NCBI GenBank assembly: GCA_011051635.1
Contig: DRKV01000084.1
Location: 1-5,216 of the forward strand
Source: Chloroflexota bacterium
Lineage (GTDB): Bacteria; Chloroflexota; Anaerolineae; Anaerolineales; DRKV01
Reading direction: 5' to 3'
Length of the DNA: 5,216 nt
Within the stretch, counting starts at the first letter, position 1. Each line of letters begins with the position of its first letter. The notes under the pieces were generated by a model. The model searched no databases, was not told the DNA's origin, and saw only the letters and a program-made list of their open reading frames with translations. Shown one piece after another: positions 5,065 through 5,216 of the stretch. The position numbers were made by a program, and so were the translations under genes.

Positions 5065-5216
5065 ATGAACCCCGAAACCGAACTCACTCGTATCACCGAC
5101 TTCATCCGCACCAGCATCCACAAGACCTTGAAACGCAAAGGCGCGGTGGTGGGCATCAGCGGCGGGATTGACTCCTCCGTCGTGCTGGCTCTGTGCGTGC
5201 GCGCCCTCGGCCCGCA
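5065..5216 (+). CDS. nadE: NAD+ synthetase-like ATP pyrophosphatase, N-terminal 50 codons (partial)
   Basis: The frame from the ATG at 5065 gives a leading amphipathic helix (about residues 1-24) followed by KGAVVGISGGIDSSVVLALC and VRALGP at the window edge. SGGIDSS, residues 32-38, is the PP-loop of N-type ATP pyrophosphatases. The surrounding GAVVGISGG and LCVRALGP pattern is typical of ammonia-dependent NAD+ synthetase, which adenylates nicotinate-adenine dinucleotide and amidates it. The N-terminus shows no glutaminase (nitrilase) domain, so the enzyme would use free ammonia or ammonia from a partner. Its place after an AsnB-type enzyme, in an operon with a carrier and a ligase, raises the possibility of a paralogue with another substrate. 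The symbol denotes the family only. There is no ribosome binding site; CTAACCC/GCAACCC repeats reach the ATG. The gene is cut by the window end. Confidence 0.82.
   Translation, partial: MNPETELTRITDFIRTSIHKTLKRKGAVVGISGGIDSSVVLALCVRALGP

Overview
This is a GC-rich bacterial chromosomal window. It joins a housekeeping RNA/secretion locus on the left to the start of an amide-forming biosynthetic operon on the right. The gene style (GTG start for ffh, a type A-like RNase P RNA, abundant short tandem repeats between genes) would fit a member of the Chloroflexota such as Anaerolineae. That assignment is inference from general resemblance; no marker here is diagnostic.

Left part (1-754): the first 42 codons of ffh (signal recognition particle GTPase) run leftward from a GTG at 128. 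rnpB, the catalytic RNA of RNase P, runs rightward over about 295-754. Each has a good sigma-70-type promoter with 17-bp spacing. The two -35 boxes lie back to back, only 3 bp apart, so one polymerase would probably exclude the other. The rnpB RNA shows P1, P3, P4 with its bulged U, P6 and the CCA-binding GGU. Its helix P12 has been replaced or extended by about 107 nt of 7-nt tandem repeats: purine-rich GGGAACA-type units on one arm and TCCCTAA-type units on the other, able to pair with each other.

Middle (755-1095): about 340 bp with no convincing gene. It holds a few weak hairpins and a short octamer repeat.

Right part (1096-5216): a co-directional operon of a stand-alone acyl carrier protein (84 aa), an AMP-forming acyl-CoA/acyl-ACP ligase (513 aa, GTG start), a glutamine-dependent asparagine synthetase-like amidotransferase (653 aa) and the start of an NAD+ synthetase-like ATP pyrophosphatase (cut by the window end). 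The likely logic is activation of a carboxylic acid by the ligase, loading onto the carrier or CoA, and amidation by the AsnB-type enzyme. The NadE-like protein would be a second adenylating, ammonia-using enzyme. The end product cannot be read from this window.

The most unusual signal is the repeat system. The two spacers after the ligase and after the amidotransferase (2912-2995 and 4960-5064) are built almost entirely of exact 7-nt units, 12 and 15 of them. They run from the upstream stop codon to within 0-3 nt of the next start codon and leave no Shine-Dalgarno site. One unit type (CTAACCC) is the same family as the TCCCTAA units in rnpB P12. One class of heptameric repeats therefore appears to have colonised intergenic spacers and a structured catalytic RNA in the same neighbourhood.
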